Positions 36,244-45,942 of a stretch of DNA of 64,000 nt are shown here, piece after piece. How positions within the stretch are numbered: position 1 is the stretch's first letter; every line of letters starts with the position of its first letter. The notes under the pieces are model-generated. The model saw nothing but the letters and a program-made list of their open reading frames with translations, was not told the DNA's origin and searched no databases. Origin of the DNA: Desulforhabdus amnigena. Its GTDB lineage: Bacteria; Desulfobacterota; Syntrophobacteria; Syntrophobacterales; Syntrophobacteraceae. The position numbers and the translations under genes are program-made. The stretch spans positions 2,569,001 to 2,633,000 of the forward strand of contig NZ_BSDR01000001.1 in assembly GCF_027925305.1 (NCBI RefSeq). The letters are read 5' to 3'.

Positions 36244-37206
36244 TCAGCTGGCCGATCCCCCGGATCTCATGAGATCATCGAAATAATCGATGGTCTTGCG
36301 CAGACCTTCTTCCAGCGGGATTTTGGGTTCCCAGTTCAAATGCTGCTTGGCCAGAGTGATATCGGGTCTCCGCATGGTGGGATCATCTTCGGGCAAAGGT
36401 TTGAAGATCAGCTCCGACTTCGATTTTGTCATGGCGATCACTTTTTCGGCCAGTTCCAGGATGGTGAATTCCCCAGGGTTCCCCAGGTTTACAGGCCCTG
36501 TGAAACTGTCAGGCGTGTTCATGAGCCGGATAAAACCCTCGATCAGATCGTCTACGTAGCAAAAAGAGCGGGTCTGGGTCCCCTTGCCATAAATGGTGAT
36601 GGGTTTCCCTTCCAGGGCCTGGACGATAAAGTTGGACACCACACGGCCATCCTGCGGATGCATACGCGGGCCGTAGGTATTGAATATACGGGCCACTTTG
36701 ATGAGCAACTTATGCTGACGGTGATAATCGAAGAAAAGGGTTTCGGCGCAACGCTTGCCTTCATCATAGCAGGAACGCCGACCGATGGGATTCACATGGC
36801 CCCAGTAGCTTTCCTGCTGAGGATGCACTTTGGGATCACCGTAAACCTCTGATGTGGATGCCTGCATGATTTTAGCCCGCACTCTTTTTGCCAATCCCAA
36901 CATATTGATGGAGCCATGCACATTCACTTTGGTCGTCTGAACCGGATCGTTCTGATAATGGATGGGAGATGCGGGACAGGCCAGATTGTAGATCTCATCC
37001 ACCTCTATATAGAGAGGATAGGTGATATCATGCCGGTACAATTCAAAATAGGGATTATTCAAAAGATGCAAAATATTGCGTTTGCTGCCCGTATAAAAGT
37101 TGTCGATACAGAGCACATCGTAGCCATCCTTGAGAAGCCTTTCGCACAGGTGAGAACCCAAAAATCCGGCGCCGCCGGTTACTGCACAACGTTTACGAAT
37201 ATGCAT
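36244..37206 (-). CDS. UDP-glucuronate decarboxylase-like sugar nucleotide epimerase
   Basis: An extended short-chain dehydrogenase of 320 residues with [17 protein letters not shown] (NAD site), [14 protein letters not shown], the [11 protein letters not shown] active-site Tyr and Lys, and [22 protein letters not shown]. These match bacterial UDP-xylose synthases (UXS), which turn UDP-glucuronate into UDP-xylose. A UDP-glucose epimerase or dTDP-glucose dehydratase is less likely from the sequence [15 protein letters not shown]. Product sugar cannot be proven here. It begins the glycan-related gene set that extends to 47.1 kb. Confidence 0.88.
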   Translation of the reverse strand: MHIRKRCAVTGGAGFLGSHLCERLLKDGYDVLCIDNFYTGSKRNILHLLNNPYFELYRHDITYPLYIEVDEIYNLACPASPIHYQNDPVQTTKVNVHGSINMLGLAKRVRAKIMQASTSEVYGDPKVHPQQESYWGHVNPIGRRSCYDEGKRCAETLFFDYHRQHKLLIKVARIFNTYGPRMHPQDGRVVSNFIVQALEGKPITIYGKGTQTRSFCYVDDLIEGFIRLMNTPDSFTGPVNLGNPGEFTILELAEKVIAMTKSKSELIFKPLPEDDPTMRRPDITLAKQHLNWEPKIPLEEGLRKTIDYFDDLMRSGGSAS

Positions 37207-37958
37207 GAAAATTCCTTTCCCAAAGGATCAAAATGAAATCTTCCGTCAGTTCTCTCGACAAGACAAACCATAAACTTCTTTAAATTATTTCCAATACTTA
37301 ATCTCAAAAGGCCAAACAACTCCAGCAGTTGGCTAAATGTAAATCTTCTCCTGAATTTTTACAATGTCTTCTGCTGAAAATAATACACTCCATTCGATAA
37401 ATTTCGTTGGATCATATTTATCTGCAATTGTTAATATTTTAGACTATTGATTGGAACTTACAACCACAAACCCTCAACGGTTCGTATAAGCAGTATTGAC
37501 TTGAGGAGGAATTTTTTCATGGCAGAATGAGCCCGCTCCTTGCCACAACGGATAATACAGGAAGTCACAAAATTTACAGTTGATTACCTCATTTGGTTAG
37601 GTTAGAAATCCTCCCGTTCCCTTAAAAAAGATGAAATGTAATCCTTTTCTTTAAGGTGGTATCAAGCTGAGTTGAATCCCAAGGAGGGATTTCTCTATTT
37701 AGAGCCTATCCGAAAACCTACCTCGGCAGCGGACACCCCCCTTGGTCCCCCCTCGAGGGGGGACCAAGGGGGGTGTCGCAAAGTCCACAGGTGGTTTCCG
37801 GATAGGCTCTTAGAAGCAGTTCGCCCCCTCCTGCATCTTTCCGCCTTCTTTCCTGCAGAGAAGAGCTGACAGACCCGAGGGGTGAACATTTATCCTGATG
37901 GAAAGACTACTTCCCGGACGCTGTCGCTTCCGCGCATCCCCAAAGGTGATGGTTAAAA
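37207..37958. other. Gene-free region between UXS and the ABC exporter
   Basis: About 750 bp between divergent genes. 37207-37480 is AT-rich and probably holds divergent promoters. At 37503 GAGGAGG stands before ATGGCAGAATGA, a three-codon frame too short to be a gene. An R1 element fills 37701-37810. The last 150 bp lead into the exporter gene and show no strong motif. Confidence 0.5.
37701..37810 (+). repeat. Repeat R1, copy 3
   Basis: The best preserved copy: AGAGCCTATCCGAAAACC at the left and GGTTTCCGGATAGGCTCT at the right form terminal inverted repeats. The centre is the long palindrome CCCCCTTGGTCCCCCC with its complement, containing the CTCGAG core. Confidence 0.9.
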
Positions 37959-39713
37959 ATGATACGCAAGGTTATGCCTTATCTTTTGCCCTACCGTTTA
38001 CCGTTTCTTTTCGCTTTGACCCAGGTCTTTCTGATGAGTGCCTGTGAAATTCTGAAGCCATGGCCTATTAAAATCGTCATCGACAATGTACTCGGCAACA
38101 AACCCATCCCCTGGGAATTTGCGGCCGGGTTTTCCCACCAGACGATTCTCATTCTGTCATGTCTGGGGCTGGTAATGATCTACCTCATCCTGGGGGGAAT
38201 CACACTCCTCAACAACTATACCACCATCAGAATCGGCCAGCGGATGGTCAACGACCTGCGGCGTGATATTTACAGCCATCTGCAGCGCCTTTCCCTGGCC
38301 TTTCACAGCCGCCGCCAGGTGGGTGACCTCATGTACAGGGTCACGGCGGACACCTATGCCATTCAGAGCCTCACCATGAATGGCGTTTTCCCCATCGTTA
38401 CGGCAGCCGCGCTTTTGGGGGGAATGTTTTTCGTAATGGTCAAAATCGACTGGCAACTCACTCTGCTCTCCCTCGCCGTAGTCCCTGCCCTCTTTGTCAC
38501 CATTTCACTTCTGAGCGGGCGCATCTCCACCGCAGCAACCCTCGCCCGCCAGCAGGAAAGCGAAGTCTATTCCATAGTGCAGAGAGGCATGTCCGCCATG
38601 CGTATCGTGCAGGCCTTCACCAAGGAAGAGGACGAACACAGAAAATTCATGACGGCCAGTGATCTCAGCCTGGATGCCAGTTTGAGGCTTTACACTCTGC
38701 AGACCTTTTATTCCGGCGTGATCAATGTAGTCATGGCACTCGGAACGGCTTTCGTGGTCTGGGTGGGAGCACGCCATGTTCTCTCCGGTTCCCTGACAGT
38801 TGGCGAAATCGTTGTTTTCACCACATACCTCGCTTCCCTCTACGCCCCCATCAATACCATCAGCCAGACCTGGGGAATCATCCAGGGCGCGAAAGTGGGA
38901 GTGCAAAGGGTTTTTGAAATCCTTGACGTAGAAAGGGACATCAAAGAGGGGCACCGGACTTTTCCCCGAGAGGGAGCAAAGGGTGAAGTCGCCTGGGAGG
39001 CTGTTTCCTTTGAATATATGCCGGGGCAGCCGATTCTCAAGAAGATCGATCTTCACGTTCAACCGGGGCAAAGAGTCGCCATTGTGGGTCCCACGGGCGT
39101 GGGGAAATCCACCATGGTGAGCCTTCTTCCCCGCTTTTATGAACCACAGGCGGGCAGAGTGCTCATTGACGGAACGGATATCCGTGAATTCCAGACCAAA
39201 TCCCTGCGTCAGCAGATCGCCATGGTGCTTCAGCCGCCCCTTGTTTTTCCCATAAGCGTTCGGGAAAACATTGCCTACGGCCGCCCTGAGGCCACTCTGG
39301 AGGAAGTCATCGAAGCCGCCCGTCTGGCGCGCATCCATGAATCCATAGACCGCCTTCCGAACAAATACGACACGGTGATCGGAGAGCAGGGAGCCACTCT
39401 GTCCGAAGGGGAAAGGCAGCGCATCACCATTGCCCGGGCCATCCTGAGGAACGCACCCATTTTGATCCTGGATGAACCTACCTCCTCTGTGGACGCCGAA
39501 ACAGAAGCGCTCATCATGGAGGGGCTCAACCAACTCACCAGAGGGCGTACGACCTTCATCATTGCTCACCGCCTTTCCACCGTCCGGCAGGCAGATGTCA
39601 TCATTGTCGTTAAGGGCGGCGAAATCGTGGAGAAAGGTGATTTCGAAGAACTGGTGAAGGGACAAGGTCCTTTTGCATCTCTTTACCGCAGTCAATTCAG
39701 CCTGGAAGAATAA
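37959..39713 (+). CDS. ABC exporter, MsbA-like fused permease-ATPase
   Basis: The 584-residue half-transporter would act as a dimer in the inner membrane. The first 310 residues hold six membrane helices of a type-I exporter. The ATPase domain has Walker A GPTGVGKST, Q-loop, signature LSEGERQR (a variant of LSGGQ), Walker B ILILDEPTSSVD and the H-loop IIAHRLSTVRQADVI. The cargo is unknown; lipid-linked sugar or lipid A is likely from its position beside UXS and glycosyltransferases. It is followed by a PIG-L gene 99 bp downstream on the same strand. Confidence 0.92.
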   Translation: MIRKVMPYLLPYRLPFLFALTQVFLMSACEILKPWPIKIVIDNVLGNKPIPWEFAAGFSHQTILILSCLGLVMIYLILGGITLLNNYTTIRIGQRMVNDLRRDIYSHLQRLSLAFHSRRQVGDLMYRVTADTYAIQSLTMNGVFPIVTAAALLGGMFFVMVKIDWQLTLLSLAVVPALFVTISLLSGRISTAATLARQQESEVYSIVQRGMSAMRIVQAFTKEEDEHRKFMTASDLSLDASLRLYTLQTFYSGVINVVMALGTAFVVWVGARHVLSGSLTVGEIVVFTTYLASLYAPINTISQTWGIIQGAKVGVQRVFEILDVERDIKEGHRTFPREGAKGEVAWEAVSFEYMPGQPILKKIDLHVQPGQRVAIVGPTGVGKSTMVSLLPRFYEPQAGRVLIDGTDIREFQTKSLRQQIAMVLQPPLVFPISVRENIAYGRPEATLEEVIEAARLARIHESIDRLPNKYDTVIGEQGATLSEGERQRITIARAILRNAPILILDEPTSSVDAETEALIMEGLNQLTRGRTTFIIAHRLSTVRQADVIIVVKGGEIVEKGDFEELVKGQGPFASLYRSQFSLEE

Positions 39714-39812
39714 ATATAAATACCGTAGCAAGATATGGAACTTTTCGGCTGTTTTTCGCTTCGTTCGTAGCGAATTCATTCTTGACCCCTTTGCGACGGA
39801 AGGCAAAAGACC

Positions 39813-40949
39813 ATGCGAACCTGGATTATCAGACTCTTATCCGGACTGTTTTTTTTGATACTTGGAAGCTGGATTCTCTGGACTCACGACACCTCGCATA
39901 CAATACAACCAGCCGTGCCGCTAAACGATGGCACACGGTCATGGAACAATTCCAACAGCATTGCAAGGTCTCTCATTCCCAAAAAATCTCTATCCATTCC
40001 GACGAATACTTCTGTCCCGTGGCCGATTGCCAGCCAAGAAATGGAAATCCCCGTTGGCTTGCGCCTGATGGTTTTTTCTCCACATCCGGACGACGAGACA
40101 TTGGCCGCAGGAGGTCTCATCCAGAGAGTACTGGAAAAGGGCGGCAGTGTTCGGGTCGTATTTGTGACCAATGGAGATGGCTATACAGAAGGAGTGCGAA
40201 CCAGCCTGAAGGAGAAAAACACATCCTCCAACGATTTCATCGAATATGGGGAGAAACGCCACGATGAAGCCCTTGGAGCTCTGCGGGCCCTGGGGCTTCA
40301 ACCTGAAAACGGTATTTTTCTGGGGTTTCCCGACGACGGCATCGATGACCTGTGGTCACAACATTGGTCCAGCATCAGACCCTATACATCGCCTTATACC
40401 CGTTACAGCCGACCGGAATACAAAGAGCGCTTCAGCCGATGGACGGAATATGCGGGAATGGACTTGAAAGAAGAGATCAGCCGCACGCTGGAAGGGTTCA
40501 TACCCGACTGGATTGTTCTGCCGGATCCACGGGATTACCATCCGGATCATTGCACCACGGGAGTTTTCGTGCTGGACGCGGTGCGCCAATTGAATGAAAA
40601 AGGTGATATTTCCTTCAGCGAAACAAAAATTTTTACCTATCTCGTCCATTACTTTGACTACCCATCCTCGAACCAGTGGATCAAGGAAATCAGTGTAACC
40701 GGCATTGGCGGCACAAGGGCTGCCGGCAAGGTACTTGCCTCAGCTCAATGGTACAATCTGCATCTTACCGCCAATGAACTGGAAGGGAAAAAACGTGCCC
40801 TTGCAGCACATCACACGCAAATACAGGTGCTAGGAGAATTCCTCAAGGAGTTCATGCGCTCCGACGAACTCTTCTGCCAGCTAAGCTCAACACAAACACT
40901 TAATATTCCGATAGAATACGCCGCACGTTTCAAGCGGTCCAGGAGTTGA
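39813..40949 (+). CDS. PIG-L family N-deacetylase, membrane-anchored
   Basis: PIG-L proteins are zinc-dependent deacetylases that act on N-acetylglucosamine-type sugars. The 378-residue protein has an N-terminal membrane anchor (about 5-23) and the diagnostic SPHPDDETLAAGG at 89-101, whose His and Asp residues bind zinc. DYHPDHCTTG supplies the later His pair. A segment VVFVTNGDGYTEGVR is typical too. The anchor suggests a periplasmic enzyme, perhaps modifying an exported glycan. It lies in the plus-strand glycan block between the ABC exporter and the glycosidase. Confidence 0.9.
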   Translation: MRTWIIRLLSGLFFLILGSWILWTHDTSHTIQPAVPLNDGTRSWNNSNSIARSLIPKKSLSIPTNTSVPWPIASQEMEIPVGLRLMVFSPHPDDETLAAGGLIQRVLEKGGSVRVVFVTNGDGYTEGVRTSLKEKNTSSNDFIEYGEKRHDEALGALRALGLQPENGIFLGFPDDGIDDLWSQHWSSIRPYTSPYTRYSRPEYKERFSRWTEYAGMDLKEEISRTLEGFIPDWIVLPDPRDYHPDHCTTGVFVLDAVRQLNEKGDISFSETKIFTYLVHYFDYPSSNQWIKEISVTGIGGTRAAGKVLASAQWYNLHLTANELEGKKRALAAHHTQIQVLGEFLKEFMRSDELFCQLSSTQTLNIPIEYAARFKRSRS

Positions 40950-41032
40950 GCGCCGGCAGCGGACCTTGCCGCGCTCCTGGTGCGGGGTGCCTGTTCTTCC
41001 GATCATCTCCCCGCTTTTTCATCAGCCCCATG

Positions 41033-41290
41033 GCTGGAACGATCACAATGAAAAAATGGAAAAAGGCAAAGAGATACAAGGCGACAGGGAAAGCGGGAAA
41101 CGCTCTTGAAAAGCGAAGTTATACTCCATGCGGACGAGATCATGACTTCTTGATGATACAAGGAGCGGCTTCCAGCCGCGACAAAAATAGCCTGTTCCCA
41201 AAAAAATCGTGCCTGGAAGGCGCTCCTACAAAACTTACAGAAGTCAAGGTTTCAACTGTTCATAGTAAATCATCATGAGCCCTCATTCAT
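41033..41290 (+). repeat. Repeat R4, copy 3, interrupted by R5
   Basis: The left half (41033-41118) reads GGAACGATCACAATGAAAAA, GCAAAGAGATACAAGG, CTCTTGAAAAGCGAAGTT. The right half resumes at about 41269 with ATCATCATGAGCCCTCATTCATG. In intact copies (35188, 62390) these parts are adjacent. An R5 element has separated them. Confidence 0.8.
41119..41268 (+). repeat. Repeat R5, copy 2, inserted in R4
   Basis: The element runs from ATACTCCATGCGGACGAG to GTTTCAACTGTTCATAGTAA. It contains GGAGCGGCTTCCAG and CTGGAAGGCGCTCC, an inverted pair. The other copy is at 18-262. Both copies share AAATCGTG and AAGTCAAGGTTTCAAC. Confidence 0.78.
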
Positions 41291-41306
41291 GTAAAAAAGG
41301 AAATAT

Positions 41307-43340
41307 ATGATTCGTCTATTAGCTTCTATACTTCTTACATTCCTTTTGGCAGCCGGCAGCGTGGCGGCGCAGACTTCCGAGGTCCCCTCCCAGGGCTGGA
41401 CGACCATGGAGGCGGACGGAGTCCAATGGCTGCGGACACCGGACGGACGGCCTTTTTTTTCCAAGGGAGTGAACATCGTGTCGGGGGCCATGGAAACGGA
41501 AAAAAGCCGCCAGAACCAGGCTTATTACTGGAAAAACTTTTACCCTTCTCTCGACGCATGGCGCAAAACTGTTGGAAGCCAGCTCGACGGATGGGGGTTC
41601 AATACCCGGGGGGGCTGGTCGGACCCCTCTCCCGATATGGGACTTGCCCTCACGGTAGACCTGGAACTTGGCAGGAATGCGAAGTTTCACTGGTTTGACC
41701 CCTTTGACCCCGCCATGGAAGCCACGACCCTGGAGTGGGCCAAAAAACTCACCGCCCCTTACCAGAATGACCCTCTTCTCATCGGCTATTACTCAGACAA
41801 CGAAGTCGGATGGTGGAATTCGCCTCTTTTCACATGGTATCTCAAAGCCGGCTGGGAAAATCATACGAAACGAGTGCTCTGGCAGCTTCTCCACGATCAC
41901 TATGGCGGCGACTGGAACCTTCTGCTCAAAGACTGGGTTCCCCAGGGTGGTCTTGGAAGTTTCGAAGAATTGAAGCGCGCCGGCTCCCAACTCAAGTTGA
42001 GGGCAGGCGGTGAAGGCATACACCTCGTCGATCGATTCATGGCACTTTGTGCCGGACATTACTATCAGTTGATGTCCCAGGCCATTCGCAAGGCACATCC
42101 GGGCGCACTCATTCTCGGAGACCGCCTCCCCCTCTACTATCACCAGGATGCCGTTCTAGCCATGCGAGACAATGTGGATGTCATATCCACGAACTACAAC
42201 GTGGACACCCCCGATGGATGGATCGCCCCCTACTACTTTGAAGGTCTTCAACGGCTGACGGGAAAACCTGTTCTGGTGACGGAATTTTTCTTTGCCGCAG
42301 AAGAAAATCGAAGCGGAAACCGCAATGAAACGGCTCGAAAGGAACACCCCAAGCCCGGTCACCTCATGACCGTGGATACTCAGGCGGAACGCGCCTGGGG
42401 AGCCGCTGCAGCCCTGGTCAATTTTGCAAGATTTCCCAACATAGTGGGCGTTCATTGGTTCCAGTACGCGGACGAGCCTCTCGGCGGGCGTGAGGACGGG
42501 GAAGACTACAATATGGGCCTCGTGGATACGGCAAACCGACCGTATGAAGAGGTCACGGACCTCTTCCAGCGGCTGAACCCCGTGCTCGAGGCATACCACA
42601 AAGAAGGGCACCCTCGCGCCTCATTACTCAACGAAAATATAATTCCTGTAAAGGCGCAAAACCCTGCAATCCCCTCCTCTTCGGCAGGAACACCAACCAT
42701 TCTGAAGCCGCTGCACTCCATCGACGTGACGGACCAATCCCTCGTGGATTGGGACAAGGCAAACACGCGACTGCAGGGGCTCCAGACCCCACAACCCTAT
42801 GTCCCCTTTGGCGACTTTCATCTCTGTTGGAAACCGGAGGGACTTTATCTGGCAAGTATCGCCAACACCTTTGTGGATCCGCTTTTCCTCGACTACAAGG
42901 GAGAATTTCCTCAGGCCGAAGCCTTCCAGATCCATCTTCAGGTAGAGGCGGAAGGCGGCAGGCTCAACCATTTCGTCATTTATCTCATACCGGAAAAAAA
43001 TCCGGCTCTTCCGGACGGTTTTGAAATCAATCCTCAACTCTACCGTCAGGTAGAAAACGGTCCTATGGAGCGCATGCCGATTCAGGGGCATGTCCAGAGA
43101 CTCCGCAAGTTTTTGCCTCATATGGCCGTTGAAGCCTTTTTCCCCTCGGATTGGCTCGGAATCCCAGCTCTGAAGGACGGAATGAAACTGAAGATGAATA
43201 TCACCGCTGCCAGTTACTACAGGGAAATGACCATGACCTGGTTCGGAGCCCCCACTCTGAAGAGCGCCGAGGACCCGGAAACTCTACGGATCGTTGTGCT
43301 GCGGGATTCTACCGCGGAACAGCGTGCGCAGAACGATTGA
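41307..43340 (+). CDS. Secreted glycoside hydrolase (clan GH-A type) with C-terminal sugar-binding-like domain
   Basis: The 677-residue protein has a signal peptide (1-21, ending VAAQ). A TIM-barrel hydrolase follows: LIGYYSDNEVGWW with the likely acid/base Glu166 after Asn165, and PVLVTEFFFA with the likely nucleophile Glu326. The pattern resembles beta-agarase/beta-galactosidase-like families, but the exact family is not certain. The C-terminal part (about 490-660) is beta-rich and contains HLCWKPEGLYLASIANTF and FQIHLQVEAEGG, resembling CBM9-like domains. It is likely to act on the exported glycan or on plant or algal polysaccharide. ATG 41307 follows AAAGGAAATAT. Confidence 0.8.
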   Translation: MIRLLASILLTFLLAAGSVAAQTSEVPSQGWTTMEADGVQWLRTPDGRPFFSKGVNIVSGAMETEKSRQNQAYYWKNFYPSLDAWRKTVGSQLDGWGFNTRGGWSDPSPDMGLALTVDLELGRNAKFHWFDPFDPAMEATTLEWAKKLTAPYQNDPLLIGYYSDNEVGWWNSPLFTWYLKAGWENHTKRVLWQLLHDHYGGDWNLLLKDWVPQGGLGSFEELKRAGSQLKLRAGGEGIHLVDRFMALCAGHYYQLMSQAIRKAHPGALILGDRLPLYYHQDAVLAMRDNVDVISTNYNVDTPDGWIAPYYFEGLQRLTGKPVLVTEFFFAAEENRSGNRNETARKEHPKPGHLMTVDTQAERAWGAAAALVNFARFPNIVGVHWFQYADEPLGGREDGEDYNMGLVDTANRPYEEVTDLFQRLNPVLEAYHKEGHPRASLLNENIIPVKAQNPAIPSSSAGTPTILKPLHSIDVTDQSLVDWDKANTRLQGLQTPQPYVPFGDFHLCWKPEGLYLASIANTFVDPLFLDYKGEFPQAEAFQIHLQVEAEGGRLNHFVIYLIPEKNPALPDGFEINPQLYRQVENGPMERMPIQGHVQRLRKFLPHMAVEAFFPSDWLGIPALKDGMKLKMNITAASYYREMTMTWFGAPTLKSAEDPETLRIVVLRDSTAEQRAQND

Positions 43341-43350
43341 AGCTCACTTA

Positions 43351-43460
43351 AGAACCCACCCGGAAATTTCCTGTGGACTTTGAAACAACCCCTTTAGTCC
43401 CCCCCCTCGGGGGGGGGACTAAAGGGGGACGCTGCCGAGAAGGGTTTTCGGACAGGTTTT
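43351..43460 (-). repeat. Repeat R1, copy 4 (inverted)
   Basis: Read on the plus strand it starts AGAACCCACCCGGAAATTTC, has CCCCCCCTCGGGGGGGGGAC in its centre and ends TTTTCGGACAGGTTTT. It is an inverted and degenerate R1. It sits between the convergent stop codons of the glycosidase and the acyltransferase. Confidence 0.82.
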
Positions 43461-43465
43461 CGGTG

Positions 43466-44641
43466 CTAACCCGCAATGGCCGGTGGCGACGAAATCAATT
43501 TCAGCCGCCCCTCCATCAGGCTCACCCAACGGTTCACCAGGCGCTCCAATGCGATGCCACTCCAGCAGATGACCGCCAACACGATGCAGGCGAAGACCAC
43601 ATAGAGGGGCATACTGAGGCCGACGAACTGTTTTCCAAAATACATGACATAGGGTTGGTGCAGCAGGTAGACGCTGTAGCAATACACACCCACCGGGGGG
43701 AGGGCCCGGCCAAGGAGAGGCACGGCACTTATCCACCGGGCGACATGGGCTATAATGACAAACAGCCCGGTCCCCATGAGCGCATCACTGCAAATGAAGG
43801 CGATGTTCGGCTGATATGCATAAACGCCGAGATTGTAGACAAGGATTCCAGCCAGCAGCATCGGCCAGGAGAAAAGATGCCGTATCACGTCTTCCGGGCG
43901 CTTGCGAAAGAAGAAGGCAAGAGCCATACCCACCGCGAATTCCCAGAGTCTGGCTCCGAAAAAGGCCCCCTGGACATAATTCCAATGCGCATGGAAGACA
44001 AAGTGAAGCAGAAAACGGCTGGAGAGGGTTATGAGGCCGCTCAGCACGAGAAACCAGGCAACCCCCACTTTTTGCATCGTGCGAAAAAGGAGCGGGTAAA
44101 CGACGCAGAGTTCCAGAATCAGACCGAAATACCACCACGCAGGGTTGATGTAATAAAACATGGCGTCCACGGGGAAAACCCGGTCCCCAAGGAAACTCAA
44201 AAGAAACCGGTAATCCACGGGGTCATGCTTGTACACAAGAGGAGAAATCAGGTAGATCAGGTGCGCCAGCCAGTACATAGGGAAAAGGCGCAGCAAACGC
44301 TTTCCGTACCAGCCAGCCCAGCCATCTTTCGGAAACCCCGTTCGTGTCAGGGAATAGGTGAGACCGAAGCCGCTCAAGATGATGAAAACCCCGACTGCCT
44401 GCGGGCCGCGCTCAAAAAGGGCGGCAAGCAGGGCATCCAGCGTACAACTCAGAATGCCCGAACCAGCTCCGCAATCAGACACAAAAGGAAAGAAGGTTTT
44501 CAGGTTAAGAGGCCAGGGAAACCTGCCATTGTCATAAGTGATGAAAAAGTGGAAAAAAGCGATCCACAGAATGCATATCCCGCGCATGGTATCGAGCCAT
44601 GTCAGTCTTTGAGCGGCGGGTACGACTGATGAAATCTTCAC
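43466..44641 (-). CDS. Acyltransferase 3 family membrane protein (OafA-like)
   Basis: The 391-residue protein shows the acyltransferase-3 N-terminus LTWLDTMRGICILWIAFFHFF, with the typical His, followed by about ten membrane helices. Such proteins O-acylate surface polysaccharides or LPS; the acyl donor and target cannot be told from sequence. It lies 44 bp behind the first CgeB-like gene on the same strand, so the three minus-strand genes (acyltransferase and two glycosyltransferases) probably form one operon. Confidence 0.88.
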   Translation of the reverse strand: MKISSVVPAAQRLTWLDTMRGICILWIAFFHFFITYDNGRFPWPLNLKTFFPFVSDCGAGSGILSCTLDALLAALFERGPQAVGVFIILSGFGLTYSLTRTGFPKDGWAGWYGKRLLRLFPMYWLAHLIYLISPLVYKHDPVDYRFLLSFLGDRVFPVDAMFYYINPAWWYFGLILELCVVYPLLFRTMQKVGVAWFLVLSGLITLSSRFLLHFVFHAHWNYVQGAFFGARLWEFAVGMALAFFFRKRPEDVIRHLFSWPMLLAGILVYNLGVYAYQPNIAFICSDALMGTGLFVIIAHVARWISAVPLLGRALPPVGVYCYSVYLLHQPYVMYFGKQFVGLSMPLYVVFACIVLAVICWSGIALERLVNRWVSLMEGRLKLISSPPAIAG

Positions 44642-44684
44642 ATGATTCTCCAGAGAGGGAAAAGCGCCCGGGAACGGCTGAAAA

Positions 44685-45866
44685 TCACGTCAGCCCAGCT
44701 CGTTCCAGGAGACTTGCCAGAACCTTTTCCGCAGCAAAGTATTCTTCAGCGATTTCGCGTGCGGCCCGGCAGCTTCCTTCATAATCGCTTTCGATGATGT
44801 CCACTGCGGCAAGAATGTCTTCCATGGTGAGAAATCCGAAAAGTCCTTTCCCTGTGGGCAAAATGTTGCTGAAGCCCGTTTCTTGCGTGATCACGGGGCG
44901 CCCCGCCGCCAGATAACAGCAACTCCGGTCACTGAACCAACCGGTGCGGGGCCGCACCACCTGTTCCTTGGCCACAGTGAATTCTCCGTGGGATTGTTGG
45001 ATATATCTGCGGTAGTCATGGATATCCTTGGACACGTCCAGGGAATGCACCAGGCGCCAGCCATTTTTCGTGAGAAGCCGATGGGTGGGTTCATCCACTT
45101 CCAGCGCAAGTTCAAAGGGGACATTCCGGCGCTGGGGAAGATCCAGGAATTTCAAGAATTCGCGATCCTTGGTCCAGTAATAGGTCTTCCCTCGGTACTC
45201 GATGTTCTTGCCCTTGTTGTGCCATGTGGTGATGGTGCTGAAAGCCGAATCGCGTGACGGGGCATAAGGATTATCCCACAGGTCGAGAAGGACCGGCTGG
45301 CGCGTGGGGAGCCAGTCCACACCCTCCAGGGGAAGATCGCAGTCGGGAGCACCAAAGTTTTCTCCGAAGCTGAAATGGGTATCATGTGCAGCCAAAGCAT
45401 CCAGAGTGGGCTGGTCTCCCTGAGCGACCTTCACCTGCACGGCGAACGGATCGGATTCCACATAGATGCGGCGTGGAACGTTCATGTGTTCTTCGCGGAG
45501 CTCCTGGGATGCCGTCACGTTGAGGAATGCGTCGGCATCTTTGTAGAGCTGCAGCAGTTGCGCTTCGCTCATCCCGTAGCACCGTCCCCCTTCATAATTG
45601 CCTCTAAAAACCCACCGGTCCTTGAAGCCGTACTGATCGAGAACGGGAGCCACCGCCGCAATATTTTCCGAGGCGTCGGGGGAGAACTCGAATGTTCGGG
45701 CATTATAAATCCAACGCCCCGAATCTTCCACGTAATAGGGATCATAACCCAGGCGTCGAAGTCCCATCAAGTAATGAAGAAACTGAAAGGTCACTCCTGC
45801 CAGCGGATACCAGAAGATGATTCCAAAAACGATAATCTTTCCCTTACAAGGTTTTGCCGGGCTCAT
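44685..45866 (-). CDS. CgeB-like glycosyltransferase, paralog B
   Basis: The 393-residue protein starts PCKGKIIVFGIIFWYPLAGV. It contains two Rossmann-like halves. The late motif RTGWFSDRSCCYLAAGRPVI, followed by QETGFSNILPTGKGLFGF, resembles the UDP-binding part of GT-B (CgeB/GT1-4-like) enzymes. Substrate unknown. The next gene upstream (45943-47130) is a clear paralog with the same motifs. No signal peptide or membrane helix, so it acts in the cytoplasm. Confidence 0.78.
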   Translation of the reverse strand: MSPAKPCKGKIIVFGIIFWYPLAGVTFQFLHYLMGLRRLGYDPYYVEDSGRWIYNARTFEFSPDASENIAAVAPVLDQYGFKDRWVFRGNYEGGRCYGMSEAQLLQLYKDADAFLNVTASQELREEHMNVPRRIYVESDPFAVQVKVAQGDQPTLDALAAHDTHFSFGENFGAPDCDLPLEGVDWLPTRQPVLLDLWDNPYAPSRDSAFSTITTWHNKGKNIEYRGKTYYWTKDREFLKFLDLPQRRNVPFELALEVDEPTHRLLTKNGWRLVHSLDVSKDIHDYRRYIQQSHGEFTVAKEQVVRPRTGWFSDRSCCYLAAGRPVITQETGFSNILPTGKGLFGFLTMEDILAAVDIIESDYEGSCRAAREIAEEYFAAEKVLASLLERAGLT

Positions 45867-45942
45867 GGCTCGTTTTCCTTTTTAAACTCTTAGCTTGACA
45901 TTGTCACATTAACCAACCCAATCCGCTCTCTAACAAAAAAGA

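Larger units (their letters stand above)
40950..41306. other. Gene-free region with nested R4 and R5 repeats
   Basis: The whole stretch between the PIG-L gene and the glycosidase is repeat sequence plus a short leader. R4 copy 3 (from 41033) is split by R5 copy 2 (41119-41268). No other element was found. Confidence 0.65.

Noticed and set aside
37503-37527. GAGGAGG before ATGGCAGAATGA, a possible leader peptide
   Set aside because: Only three codons long, and no attenuator hairpin or related gene follows within 400 bp.
38505-39806. A 433-codon minus-strand frame opposite the ABC exporter
   Set aside because: The sense frame has all ABC ATPase motifs; the antisense one has none.
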